64,000 bases of DNA from Martinezella lusitana (GTDB lineage: Bacteria; Pseudomonadota; Alphaproteobacteria; Rhizobiales; Rhizobiaceae): contig NZ_FMAF01000030.1 of NCBI RefSeq assembly GCF_900094565.1, forward strand, positions 19,694-83,693, in the 5' to 3' direction. The notes beneath the pieces were generated by a model. It was given only the letters and a program-made list of their open reading frames with translations. It did not search any database and had not been told where the DNA came from. A program made the translations under genes and the position numbers. Every line of letters begins with the position of its first letter. Positions within the stretch are counted from its first letter, which is position 1. Below are positions 45,357 to 54,863 of this stretch, one piece after another.

Positions 45357-46898
45357 TTATCCTGTCGGGTCGGCGGTCTCGGCGGTCAATCGCTTGAAGA
45401 TTGGCACCAGCCGCGGATGGCGGCCGGCGGGTGGATGCTGAATATCGACCGTGCGACCTAATTTTTTCTGCCGCTTAAGCCAGTCGCGTAAGGTCTCTGC
45501 GCAGATATGGTCCACATAGTGCAAATCGCTGCTGGCGATCCGGACTGTGCAACCAGCTGGAAGCGATTCCAAAGTATTAAGGAGCGCGGGAACATCCCTG
45601 CAAGTCGCAACGCCACCAAGCGTCAGATGAACCGTCTCAGCATCTTCCATTCGATCGATAGCAAGCTTGCGCCGCAGATAAGGAAGGATCTCGAAAATCG
45701 AGAGCGTCAAACCTAGAGCAACACCCACGAGCAGGTCTTGCAGTACGACCATCGCAACAGTCGCAATCCAGATGCCCACGGGAAGCCAACCATGATGATC
45801 GAAGAGATCGCGCACGTGATGAAGGCTGATCAGCCGCCAACCCGTCACGAGCAGTATTGCGGCCAGGGCCGTCAGCGGCACCATGGAAAGCAATTGCGGC
45901 AGCAACACCGTAAGGCCAAGAATCCAGACGCCATGCAGGACAGCCGATGCCCGTGTACGCGCCCCGGCTTGGATATTTGCCGAGGAGCGTACGATAACAC
46001 CAGTGATCGGCAGACCACCGAGCAGTCCGCAGAGCCCGTTGCCAATACCTTGTGCAAAAAGCTCCTTGTTGAAGCGTGTGCTGGCGCCGTCATGCATCCG
46101 GTCGACAGCCGCAGACGACAGCAATGATTCCGCACTGGCGATGACCGCAATCACCAGCGATGTGACGACGATTCCAGGCTGAGCCATATTCGCGAAACTT
46201 TCCACTGTCGGCAATGAAATGCTGTTTGCTAGAGATGCAGGAACCTCGACCCTGGCAATCGGTAGCCGCAATGCAGCCGTTAATGTAGTTCCGATGGCAA
46301 CGCCTACCAGCGCACTCGGGACCAGCCTCAGCCGGTTGGGCCTGAATTTTTCCCAGCCGATCATCGCGAGCAAGGAAATCAGCCCTATAAGCAAGTCGAC
46401 GGATTCGCTCGTCATGCCGCCTCCCCAAAGATGTCCGAATGTTCGTTCCATCGCCACGACGTTTTCAATGCCCCCCGCAGCCGGTTTGGCCCCCATCAAA
46501 ACGTGTATTTGTCCGAGGATGATCAGAATGCCGATACCGGCGAGCATACCGTGAACGACAGCGGGCGAGATTGCCCGAAACCATGATCCGATCTTCAGGA
46601 ACGCGGCAAGGATCTGCAAAAGCCCAGCAACGATCAGGACCGGCCCGAGCATGGCCACTCCATATTGTTCGACAAAGCCGAAGACGATGACCGCCAGACC
46701 AGCGGCAGGGCCCGATACTTGCAGGGGCGAACCCGCCAGCAAGCCCACGACAATGCCGCCGACGATGCCTGATATCAGGCCCATGGCAACAGGCACGCCA
46801 GAGGCAACTGCAATTCCAAGGCAAAGCGGGATAGCAACGAAAAAGACGACAAGCGACGAGGCGAAATCGCGCGAAAAAGCGAAGCTGTTATTGGTCAT
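45357..46898 (-). CDS. SulP-family anion/bicarbonate transporter
   Basis: A 513-residue SulP transporter: about 10-12 membrane segments (RDFASSLVVFFVAIPLCLGI, GIVGGIVVGLLAGSPLQVSG, GLLGGLPITGVIVRSSANIQ) and a C-terminal STAS domain (about residues 405-505). The start at 46898 (MTNNSFAFSRD) is four bases after the carbonic anhydrase stop. Pairing with a carbonic anhydrase is the typical arrangement of SulP bicarbonate carriers (BicA/DauA-like), so bicarbonate is the likely substrate. Confidence 0.88.
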   Translation of the reverse strand: MTNNSFAFSRDFASSLVVFFVAIPLCLGIAVASGVPVAMGLISGIVGGIVVGLLAGSPLQVSGPAAGLAVIVFGFVEQYGVAMLGPVLIVAGLLQILAAFLKIGSWFRAISPAVVHGMLAGIGILIILGQIHVLMGAKPAAGGIENVVAMERTFGHLWGGGMTSESVDLLIGLISLLAMIGWEKFRPNRLRLVPSALVGVAIGTTLTAALRLPIARVEVPASLANSISLPTVESFANMAQPGIVVTSLVIAVIASAESLLSSAAVDRMHDGASTRFNKELFAQGIGNGLCGLLGGLPITGVIVRSSANIQAGARTRASAVLHGVWILGLTVLLPQLLSMVPLTALAAILLVTGWRLISLHHVRDLFDHHGWLPVGIWIATVAMVVLQDLLVGVALGLTLSIFEILPYLRRKLAIDRMEDAETVHLTLGGVATCRDVPALLNTLESLPAGCTVRIASSDLHYVDHICAETLRDWLKRQKKLGRTVDIQHPPAGRHPRLVPIFKRLTAETADPTG

Positions 46899-46902
46899 GG
46901 CA

Positions 46903-47595
46903 CTACTCCGCTGCAACTGCGGCTAGGACTTGCGGCCGATCGCGACCGGTAACGGCGACCGGTAACGGCCCGTCCTCGCGTATCTTTGTGAAGCGGGCGG
47001 CCGACCCGTCGTAAACCTCCACCTCTCCCGTTTCGATATCGAAAAACCACCCGTGCAGCGTCATGTCATTGGTCGCAAGCCTTGCTGCAACGGAAGGATG
47101 TGTGCGCAGGTGGTCAAGCTGAACAATGACGTTCTCCATAGCGATAGCGCGGACCTTTTGACGTTCGGAAAGGTCGGCCGGATAGGCTTGGCAAACGATC
47201 GAATGCGCAGCGTAACCATGCTTTAGCCAAGCGGCGACGTTGGGCATGGACTTTAGCAATTCGGGACGGCAGAGCCCTTTCATCGCGCCACAATCGGAAT
47301 GGCCACAAACGATGATGTCTCGAACCGCGAGAGCTACGACGGCATATTCTATTGCTGACGAAACGCCACCGTTTGCGGTTGAAAATGGTGGAACGATATT
47401 TCCGGCATTGCGGCATACGAACAGCTCACCTGGTCCTGACTGGGTAATGGTTTCGGGCAAGACTCGACTGTCGGCGCACGAAATCATCAAGGCGTGCGGC
47501 TGCTGTCCCTCTTGCGCAAGCTTGCGGTAAAGTGCCTGGTAGTTCGGGAACACGGCACCGCGGAAGTTCGAGATTCCTTTTAGTAGATCACCCAT
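46903..47595 (-). CDS. beta-class carbonic anhydrase
   Basis: A 230-residue beta carbonic anhydrase interconverting CO2 and bicarbonate. Zinc ligands and catalytic pair are visible: SCADSRVLPE (C40, D42, R44) and VCGHSDCGAMKG (H99, C102). It is the first gene of a two-gene operon with the SulP transporter. Confidence 0.95.
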   Translation of the reverse strand: MGDLLKGISNFRGAVFPNYQALYRKLAQEGQQPHALMISCADSRVLPETITQSGPGELFVCRNAGNIVPPFSTANGGVSSAIEYAVVALAVRDIIVCGHSDCGAMKGLCRPELLKSMPNVAAWLKHGYAAHSIVCQAYPADLSERQKVRAIAMENVIVQLDHLRTHPSVAARLATNDMTLHGWFFDIETGEVEVYDGSAARFTKIREDGPLPVAVTGRDRPQVLAAVAAE

Positions 47596-47980
47596 AGCAA
47601 GTCCTCATTGTCGGGGTGGATGGAAGCAGGGCGCGCGCGATCGTCGGAATCCGCAATCATTTCGCAACTGCGAGATGGAAGTGTGATACGCAAAGAGGAT
47701 GCCAAGACGTCGATCGCCTCGTTTATTTCGCACTAATACGAGCATGCTCAGTCATTGACGACAGCTTGTCGCTGTAGTCATTCCAGACATCCAGTGAGCG
47801 CGAGCGCTTGATCGTAGGTCCCCAGATCAATGTGATGCTGCAATGCAAAATTTTAGAACTTCATAGTTCCTTGCTTGCTCGGATTGAGGCGCAATGCCGA
47901 GTCTGGGAGCCATGGTTCTACGCCCGCTCGTAAGAATAACGACGAGTAGGGGCGCGCGACTACGGACCAGCACCGCAGTA
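47596..47980. other. 385-base intergenic region
   Basis: Upstream of the carbonic anhydrase; presumably carries its promoter. No anaerobox or other recognised motif was found. Confidence 0.4.
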
Positions 47981-49123
47981 TCAATGCGAGGTTCTGACCG
48001 ACAAGATCGCCGCGGCCAAAGCCATCGCAGCTAGGCCTGCCGCCCCGATCGGCAGCACCGACAAGTCATAATTTGCAATAAGCCTGCCGCCGACTACGGT
48101 ACCGCCGGCAACGCCCACGTGCATTGCGGTGACATTCGCACCGATTATAATGTCGCTCGGGCTTCGGCCGAGATCCGCAATATCGCTCTGGACGATCGGC
48201 GAAATCGACCAGCTCGCGCATCCCCAAATTGAAAGGCTGGCGAAAAAAAGATGCTGCTTTCTGACACGCATAGCAGCAACGTTGTGACGAGATAGATTGC
48301 AGGGCTCGCGACCAGCGCGAGCCGACGACCTGCGAGGTCAGAAAGAATACCGGCCAGCACGCCCCCCGCCATGCCCGACGACCCGAAAACGGCGTAAAGA
48401 AAGGCCTCCCAGTGTGGCCCGAAGAACCCCTTGCTCGCGGCGTAAGAGGTCAAATAACTGAAGAGGGTGAAATGACCTGCAATGAACAAAATAGAAACAC
48501 GCTGCGCCATCATCTGATTGCGATCCCGGAAATGAGCTAGATACAGTTTGCCAAAAGGCGAGCGCTTGCTCGGCGACCCGACATTCGGTAGCACGACGAT
48601 TACAAGCCATATAGCGACGACAGATAGGCCAATCATTGCAAGGCCTACGGCGGCGCCAACCAATCAAATGTGTAATCCACACGCCCAGAGGTACCCCCAA
48701 AAAAAGCGAGCCGCTTATTCCAAGGTACACGGAGGCTATGGCACGAGCTCGATATCTTTCCGAGACGATCTGAACTGCACAACCGACGGCGCATACCGAT
48801 ATCTGCGCGCAAGCCATAGCCGTGATGATCCTCGAGGCGCTTATTGGGAGCAGCCCCGATCCACCGATCACAACCGGCACATTGCTCCCTGCAAAGATTG
48901 ACATGGCCGCGAGGAGCGTCGGTTTTACATCGAAGCGATAGGAAATCAGTGTAGCTATCGGCGCGAAGAACGCGTAGGTGACCGAGAACACTGAAATGAG
49001 GATACTTGCTTCGGACTCGCCTACTCCAAGGCTGCCGGCTACATTCGGCAGCACCCCGATGAAAACGTTCTCGGCCAATCCGGTGATAAACACAGCAGTA
49101 GTGAGTACGAGAATTCGATTCAT
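47981..49123 (-). pseudogene. MFS transporter with two frameshifts
   Basis: Three minus-strand frames together make one major-facilitator transporter. The first runs from MNRILVLTTAVFITGLAENV (start 49123) to VWITHLIGW, the second from VGAAVGLAMIGLSVVAIWLV through GGVLAGILSDLAGRRLALVA, and the third (ending 47981) contains GGRLIANYDLSVLPIGAAGL. Shifts occur near 48655 and near 48260. The sequence resembles arabinose/drug efflux permeases. It overlaps the methyltransferase gene, so it was probably the exporter of the unit formed with the radical SAM and methyltransferase genes. Confidence 0.8.
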
Positions 49124-49215
49124 ACCGCCAACTGCGCTGGATTGGCCGGCGCTTGCGCGGTCTCTTTTCCACCAGCTCTGCCCGATGCTCTCATCAGTCC
49201 TCGTATGCCCTGACT

Positions 49216-50184
49216 TCAATCAGTTTTTTGCGGGCCGAGATGGGCTCCTGCCTCATACCGATTGGACGCCCTGGGAACAGTTTGCAACGAGATCGGCTGC
49301 GTAAAGTACTCGTACTTGCCCGTCAGCACGCCTTGCGTGAATTGAAGCGCATGCTTGCCAAAGAACCACTCTTCAACAGCATAGCCGCGGGTCAGTTCGA
49401 TTGGCGAGGTAAGGTTCAGTCCGGGCATTTCGATCCGATTGACCGTCGTCGGCCGGTTGCATAACAGTCTGAGGTCCTCAACGTGGATCCCGAGCGGGAT
49501 CTTTTCGAACAAATCGCCAGGCAGAGCGTCGCTGTTCGACAGGTCGACTTTGGTGAATGGCAAAGGGCCGTCGGGTCCTGCCTTTCTAGAGAGGAACTTT
49601 TCTACGGCGTGGACATGCGTCGCAATCCCGGGATGGGAATCCCATTTCGCGTAAAAATCAGAGCGTAGTACCTGCCAGTCTGCATAGAGTGAGTCGAGAT
49701 CGCCCCGATCAAATGAATTCGCGTGCCGGCACTCGTACGGGACCGGATACCGGGAAGTCCCGATGATCGATGTAAAATTGTGAAATCCACCCTCGTTGGT
49801 CCGTTGTCTCAACTCGTTGATCAACGGAACCCACACATCCTTGGTCACAAAGTGCAACGACGAGTGTGCCAAAGCCAGGTCGTATCTCTCATCAGGGACG
49901 AAATCCTCGATTCTCCCTTCGATCACATCGATATTCAACGAATGTTCGTCTGCAACCGATCGCAGTTTTCTGACCGCGCTCGATGACGGTTCCAATGCAG
50001 TTACCGCATGCCCCCTGAATGCAAGAAAGAGAGCGTTCCTGCCTTCGCCGCATCCTAGGTCGACGACCATTGCGTTTCTTGGCAGTTGCTGTTCTATCTC
50101 ATAGACTTCGACGCTTGGCCCGCCCATCGTCCAGACGTTGGGATCCGAATAGCCTCGTTCCCAAAACCGCTCGCTGTTTTTCAT
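49216..50184 (-). CDS. class I SAM-dependent methyltransferase
   Basis: A 322-residue protein. The first 190 residues form a class I methyltransferase (MVVDLGCGEGRNALFLAFRG with the SAM loop, TALEPSSSAVRKL, YDLALAHSSLHFV), similar to TehB-type enzymes. The last 130 residues are not recognised. It overlaps the radical SAM gene by four bases and the broken MFS gene region, so the three were one operon. Probably modifies a small molecule or peptide; substrate unknown. Confidence 0.75.
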   Translation of the reverse strand: MKNSERFWERGYSDPNVWTMGGPSVEVYEIEQQLPRNAMVVDLGCGEGRNALFLAFRGHAVTALEPSSSAVRKLRSVADEHSLNIDVIEGRIEDFVPDERYDLALAHSSLHFVTKDVWVPLINELRQRTNEGGFHNFTSIIGTSRYPVPYECRHANSFDRGDLDSLYADWQVLRSDFYAKWDSHPGIATHVHAVEKFLSRKAGPDGPLPFTKVDLSNSDALPGDLFEKIPLGIHVEDLRLLCNRPTTVNRIEMPGLNLTSPIELTRGYAVEEWFFGKHALQFTQGVLTGKYEYFTQPISLQTVPRASNRYEAGAHLGPQKTD

Positions 50185-51533
50185 TTAGGAACGTACCTTT
50201 CTTCACGGATTTTCACGTGGTCCGAGAAGAGATGATGCGCTATCAGGTTGCTGTACTTGTAACCTTTCCGGGTCAGAGCAATGGCGCCATCGCCCCGCAA
50301 ATCGATGCAGCCTTCGACTTCCAGAGCATCTATCACCTCCAAAAAATCGGCGCGGAGGTCCCGTCCGAATCGTCGTGAATAATCTGCTTCTGAAAGCTGG
50401 TTGAGCGTAAGGTTAAGTATAAAATATCTCAACCGTTCTTCGGATTCGTCTAATATAACTCCGTATTTCAGCAAATTCCGACTAGTCATCTCGAGATGTA
50501 TATAATCGTCGATGGCTTTGCCGACATTCTTCAGCGCGACGGCATAGTCGAGGCTGTAGTGATATTTCCCGTTATAACTTCGCGCGCCTGCTCCGATGCC
50601 TATCATCGGAACACCGAGGAAGTCAGAGGTTTCCTGGCCGTAGGCGCTGGTGCCTTCTGGAAGGCAGGTAAAACGGGTGAAAGATTCCTGTCGATACTCA
50701 TTGTCCTGCATAAAATCGACATTGCTGTCGTAGATCTCATATTTGAGGCGGTCTTCCACATATTCTTGCGGTCGAGATCGCTGCTGCTTTTGCATAGCAG
50801 TGAGCGGCCGGCTGATCGCCGGATAAAGCGAAACGGTTGTTGGCCGAAAGGACAAAATCTGCTCCAGCGAGCGCTTCCAACTTTCCGGCGTTTGACGGAA
50901 GAGGCCGTAGATCAAGTCGAGATTGAAGTTATCGAAACGCTTGCGAACTGCTTCAATGGACGAAATCGACACAGAAACCTGATATGGGCGGCCGGACGCT
51001 CTCAGTTCGACGGAATCCATCGTTTGGATTCCCATGCTGATCCGGTTCACGCCTTGGTTCTTCAAAAAATCCAGCAGTTCCCCCGACACAGTGTCGGGAG
51101 ATCCTTCGACGCACACCTCGGTCGAACGGTCGATATTTGGAAAGCCATCTCGAACGGAAGAGAAAATCTGGGCCAGCCGATCGATGGGCAGGAGAGTTGG
51201 GGTTCCGCCGCCGATATAGACCGATGCGACAGATCTGTGACCGGCAAATGTTGCATAAAGGCTTATCTGCCAGCAGATCTTTTCGACATAACGTCGAATA
51301 AGATCCTCCGTGTGCCGCGTGGTCAGAAAGAGCGTGCAATAGGTGCACCTATATCGGCAAAATGGCACATGTATGTATAACGCTACCGGCGCCTGGTCGT
51401 TTGAATCCCACACATCGCTCAATCGAATGTTTTCAAGCTCTTTATATGTCCGTTTTGGGGGGTAGCTGTATACATACGCCTTGAGGTCGCCTTTGCCGAT
51501 GGCTTCCCTCAAGGAATTTGCAAATGATTGCAT
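50181..51533 (-). CDS. HemN/HemW-like radical SAM protein
   Basis: A 450-residue radical SAM protein with the coproporphyrinogen-oxidase-like layout: YIHVPFCRYRCTYC (C59, C63, C66), SVYIGGGTPTLLP, GVNRISMGIQTM, NLDLIYGLFRQTPESW, and a HemN-type C-terminal domain (YGVILDESEERLRYFILNLT). It lacks the fourth cysteine of HemN, so like HemW and several methyltransferases of this class it is probably not a coproporphyrinogen oxidase. The start at 51533 follows GGAGAAAGGAG. It overlaps the methyltransferase gene and is 23 bases after pseudoazurin. A tailoring role on an unknown product is inference. Confidence 0.75.
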   Translation of the reverse strand: MQSFANSLREAIGKGDLKAYVYSYPPKRTYKELENIRLSDVWDSNDQAPVALYIHVPFCRYRCTYCTLFLTTRHTEDLIRRYVEKICWQISLYATFAGHRSVASVYIGGGTPTLLPIDRLAQIFSSVRDGFPNIDRSTEVCVEGSPDTVSGELLDFLKNQGVNRISMGIQTMDSVELRASGRPYQVSVSISSIEAVRKRFDNFNLDLIYGLFRQTPESWKRSLEQILSFRPTTVSLYPAISRPLTAMQKQQRSRPQEYVEDRLKYEIYDSNVDFMQDNEYRQESFTRFTCLPEGTSAYGQETSDFLGVPMIGIGAGARSYNGKYHYSLDYAVALKNVGKAIDDYIHLEMTSRNLLKYGVILDESEERLRYFILNLTLNQLSEADYSRRFGRDLRADFLEVIDALEVEGCIDLRGDGAIALTRKGYKYSNLIAHHLFSDHVKIREERYVPK

Positions 51534-51556
51534 GCTCCTTTCTCCTGCGGCCGGCA

Positions 51557-52000
51557 CTATTCGGCAATCTGCGCGAGGTCGGCGTCAAGGCGCTTGCGCA
51601 CGAGATTTGGAACGGTTGCAGTCTTGATGGCATCGAGATTGGTGGGGCTGTCGCCAACTTGAATGAGGGCCACCATGCCCAAGCTCATATGCGGCGTGCA
51701 TTTCACCACATAGGCCCCGGGCATATCGAGTTTTGCGCGATATTCCTCGTTCGCTTTAGATTTGAACTCCGGTGCGCCTTTTGGGATCAAACCTTTGAAC
51801 GTTTCGACATTGTGTCCCTTATCAACCGGAATAAACGTCACCGTGTCGCCTGGTGCGATCTTCGTGAAACCTGGCTCAAAAACCATTGCGCCGTCCGTGC
51901 CCCTGTTCAACATCCGGATTTGGTGGTCCGCCGCCATCAGTGGCATCGCTGATGCGGTCAGCATCGCCGTTGCGACGATCGGACAGATTTTCAAACCCAT
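51557..52000 (-). CDS. pseudoazurin, periplasmic copper protein
   Basis: A 147-residue blue copper protein with a signal peptide (ATAMLTASAMPLMA, cleaved before ADHQI). The type I copper ligands are visible: His in DKGHNVET and Cys, His, Met in VVKCTPHMSLGMVALI. Pseudoazurins carry electrons in the periplasm, often for denitrification or cbb3 oxidases. It is divergent from fixNOQP and shares the intergenic region that contains an anaerobox, so microaerobic co-regulation is likely. Confidence 0.93.
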   Translation of the reverse strand: MGLKICPIVATAMLTASAMPLMAADHQIRMLNRGTDGAMVFEPGFTKIAPGDTVTFIPVDKGHNVETFKGLIPKGAPEFKSKANEEYRAKLDMPGAYVVKCTPHMSLGMVALIQVGDSPTNLDAIKTATVPNLVRKRLDADLAQIAE

Positions 52001-52237
52001 TTCTGATCTCCTTTCGCGATAGCCCGATTAATTGTCCGCCCGAAGCTTTAGGCGCGAACGGGCTGACATTCCTTGAGATCGAGCAATCTTTGATCAATTT
52101 CTACGTCAAGCCCGCGCGCCGGTGTCCATCCGCGCGCGGACGAAGTCGCTGCGGCACTCGAGGGGCGCCTCATCCGCGGGTGATCAAAGCGCAGTTGGAT
52201 GCAATCAGGTGATCATCAAACAAAATCGCGGCGTTCG

Positions 52238-52251
52238 TTGAGAGAGATCAA
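52238..52251. promoter_or_regulatory. anaerobox upstream of fixN
   Basis: TTGAGAGAGATCAA, one mismatch from TTGAT-N4-ATCAA, the FnrN/FixK operator. It lies about 94 bases before the fixN start, in the divergent region shared with pseudoazurin (52001-52344). I see no other gene in that region. Confidence 0.8.
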
Positions 52252-52344
52252 GGACTGAGTGCCCGTCACGTGCGAATAGTTCCCAAAAGTGGCGAGAAAG
52301 GCGGCCGCCTTTGGCGTGGTCGTCTGTACATCGGGAAGCATGAC

Positions 52345-53961
52345 ATGAATTACACCGCTGAAACCATGCTGGTTGCGGTCGGGGCTTTTTTGGCACTGGT
52401 CGGCGCGGGGGTCGCTCATGACCAGCTTTTTGCAACCCACATGGGGATACTGTTCTTCTGTTTGCTAGCGGGCACGGTACTGCTTCTGCGGCGAATTGAT
52501 TTTTCCCCCGTGACAGTGAGCGCCAAACCCAAAAACGGAGCCTATTTTGACGAGGTCATCCGCTATGGATTGATTGCCACCGTCTTTTGGGGGGTGATCG
52601 GCTTCCTGATCGGTGTCGTGATCGCCCTGCAACTTGCCTATCCGGATCTGAACGTCGCGCCGTATTTCAATTTTGGTCGCTTGCGCCCACTTCATACCTC
52701 TGCCGTCATCTTCGCCTTCGGCGGCAACGGGTTGATAATGACCTCCTTTTACGTCGTCCAGCGCACCTGCCGAGCCCGGCTCTTCGGCGGCAATCTCGGT
52801 TGGTTCGTGTTCTGGGGATATCAACTTTTCATCGTCATGGCCGCGACCGGCTATGTTCTCGGGATCACGCAGGCTCGCGAATATGCCGAGCCCGAATGGT
52901 ATGTCGACATCTGGCTCACCATTGTCTGGGTCGCCTATCTTGTCACCTTTTTGGGAACGATCCTGAAGCGCAAGGAGCCGCACATCTATGTCGCGAACTG
53001 GTTCTATCTGAGTTTCATCGTCACCATCGCCGTGCTGCATGTCGTCAACAATCTCGCGATGCCGGTGTCTTTCCTTGGCTCAAAGAGCTATTCGCTATTT
53101 TCGGGCGTGCAGGGTGCCCTGACACAATGGTGGTACGGCCACAACGCCGTCGGCTTTTTCCTGACCGCCGGCTTCCTTGGCATGATGTACTATTTCGTAC
53201 CGAAGCAGGCGAACCGCCCAATCTATTCCTATCGCCTGTCGATCATCCATTTCTGGGCCCTGATCTTCATGTACATCTGGGCTGGTCCGCATCATCTGCA
53301 TTACACGGCATTGCCCGATTGGGCGCAGACTTTGGGCATGGTCTTCTCGGTGATGCTGTGGATGCCTTCCTGGGGCGGCATGATCAACGGTCTGATGACT
53401 CTTTCGGGCGCCTGGGACAAGATCCGTACCGACCCGATCATCCGCATGATGATCGTCGCGATCGCCTTTTATGGCATGTCGACCTTCGAAGGCCCGATGA
53501 TGTCGGTCAAGACGGTCAACTCGCTCAGTCACTATACCGAATGGACCATCGGTCACGTTCATTCCGGCGCGCTCGGCTGGGTCGGCATGATCACGTTCGG
53601 CGCCATCTACTACCTGACGCCAAAGCTCTGGGGGCGCGAGCGGCTTTACAGCCTCCGTATGGTCAACTGGCATTTCTGGCTCGCCACGCTGGGCATCGTT
53701 ATCTACGCCGCGGTGCTGTGGGTCGCCGGCATCCAGCAAGGCCTGATGTGGCGCGAATACAATAGTCAGGGTTTCCTCGTCTATTCCTTCGCAGAGACCG
53801 TGGCTGCGATGTTCCCCTATTATCTTCTGCGCGCCGTCGGTGGTGCTCTCTATCTGGCAGGGGGAGTGATCATGGCCTGGAACGTCGCAATGACCATCCG
53901 GGGCCGCCAGCGCGACGAAGCCGCGATCCCCAGCGCTTTCATCGCCAAGGCCGCCGAGTGA
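52345..53961 (+). CDS. fixN: FixN, cbb3 cytochrome oxidase subunit I
   Basis: A 538-residue catalytic heme-copper subunit of the high-affinity cbb3 oxidase that powers bacteroids at low oxygen. It has about 12 membrane helices; heme and copper histidines lie in FGRLRPLHTSAVIFAFGGNG, WWYGHNAVGFF, WAGPHHLHYTALPDW and TIGHVHSGALGW. The start at 52345 (MNYTAETMLVAVGAF) matches FixN N-termini; the frame is open upstream. First gene of fixNOQP. Confidence 0.97.
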   Translation: MNYTAETMLVAVGAFLALVGAGVAHDQLFATHMGILFFCLLAGTVLLLRRIDFSPVTVSAKPKNGAYFDEVIRYGLIATVFWGVIGFLIGVVIALQLAYPDLNVAPYFNFGRLRPLHTSAVIFAFGGNGLIMTSFYVVQRTCRARLFGGNLGWFVFWGYQLFIVMAATGYVLGITQAREYAEPEWYVDIWLTIVWVAYLVTFLGTILKRKEPHIYVANWFYLSFIVTIAVLHVVNNLAMPVSFLGSKSYSLFSGVQGALTQWWYGHNAVGFFLTAGFLGMMYYFVPKQANRPIYSYRLSIIHFWALIFMYIWAGPHHLHYTALPDWAQTLGMVFSVMLWMPSWGGMINGLMTLSGAWDKIRTDPIIRMMIVAIAFYGMSTFEGPMMSVKTVNSLSHYTEWTIGHVHSGALGWVGMITFGAIYYLTPKLWGRERLYSLRMVNWHFWLATLGIVIYAAVLWVAGIQQGLMWREYNSQGFLVYSFAETVAAMFPYYLLRAVGGALYLAGGVIMAWNVAMTIRGRQRDEAAIPSAFIAKAAE

Positions 53962-53968
53962 GAGAAAC

Positions 53969-54700
53969 ATGTCAATACTCGCCAAACACCAGATCATCGA
54001 GAAAAATGCTACCCTTCTGCTTGTCGGGTCGCTGTTGGTGGTCAGCATTGGCGGCATCGTCGAGATCGCGCCGCTGTTCTATCTCCAGAACACGATCGAG
54101 AAGGTGGAAGGCATGCGCCCGTACACGCCTCTCGAGCTGGCCGGGCGCAATATCTACATCCGCGAAGGCTGCTATCTCTGCCATAGCCAGATGATCCGAC
54201 CGTTCCGCGACGAAGTGGAGCGTTACGGCCATTATTCGCTCGCCGCCGAGTCCATGTATGACCATCCGTTCCAGTGGGGCTCGAAGCGCACGGGACCGGA
54301 TCTGGCGCGTGTCGGCGGTCGTTATTCCAATGAGTGGCACGTCCAGCATCTGTCCAACCCGCGCGAGGTGGTGCCGGAGTCGATCATGCCTACTTACGCC
54401 TTTCTCAAGGAGAGGGAGGTCACGGTTAAGGATATCGGCATGGATCTCAAGGCGAACGAGGATGTCGGCGTACCCTATAGCCAAGACATGCTGGCGAATG
54501 CGGAAGCCGACATGCGGGCGCAAGCCGATCCAAACGCAAATACGACGGATCTGCTGGCGCGATATCCGAAAGCGAAGGTCGGCGATTTCGATGGCGATGC
54601 CGCCAGGCTGACCGAGGTGGACGCGCTCGTCGCATATCTGCAAATGCTCGGAACGCTGGTTGATTTCTCGACTTACGACGATGCCACCGGCTATCGCTGA
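53969..54700 (+). CDS. fixO: FixO, cbb3 oxidase mono-heme cytochrome c subunit
   Basis: A 243-residue membrane-anchored cytochrome c. An N-terminal helix (ATLLLVGSLLVVSIGGIVEI) is followed by the heme site EGCYLCHSQMIRPF, and SIMPTYAFL supplies the distal methionine. Seven bases after fixN. Full length. Confidence 0.97.
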   Translation: MSILAKHQIIEKNATLLLVGSLLVVSIGGIVEIAPLFYLQNTIEKVEGMRPYTPLELAGRNIYIREGCYLCHSQMIRPFRDEVERYGHYSLAAESMYDHPFQWGSKRTGPDLARVGGRYSNEWHVQHLSNPREVVPESIMPTYAFLKEREVTVKDIGMDLKANEDVGVPYSQDMLANAEADMRAQADPNANTTDLLARYPKAKVGDFDGDAARLTEVDALVAYLQMLGTLVDFSTYDDATGYR

Positions 54701-54709
54701 GGTGCCTCC

Positions 54710-54862
54710 GTGGAAACATACACTGCAATGCGTCACTTCGCCGACAGTTGGGGGCTCCTCGCACTGGCCTTGTTTTTCGTGGGGGCTATAGCCTTCACGC
54801 TCCGGCCAGGCAGCAAAAAAGGCGCCAACGAAGCCGCTGACATACCTTTAAAGGACGATTGA
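54710..54862 (+). CDS. fixQ: FixQ, small cbb3 oxidase subunit
   Basis: A 50-residue single-helix membrane protein read from a GTG at 54710: METYTAMRHFADSWGLLALA, then LFFVGAIAFTLRPGSKK, ending PLKDD. It stabilises the FixP interaction with the oxidase core. It fits exactly between fixO and fixP. Confidence 0.95.
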   Translation: METYTAMRHFADSWGLLALALFFVGAIAFTLRPGSKKGANEAADIPLKDD

Positions 54863-54863
54863 G

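Noticed and set aside
52587..53765. 392-codon plus-strand ORF
   Set aside because: Lies inside fixN in another frame; rich in His/Arg with no membrane segments or family match.
53095..54057. 320-codon minus-strand ORF
   Set aside because: Antisense shadow of fixN and the start of fixO.
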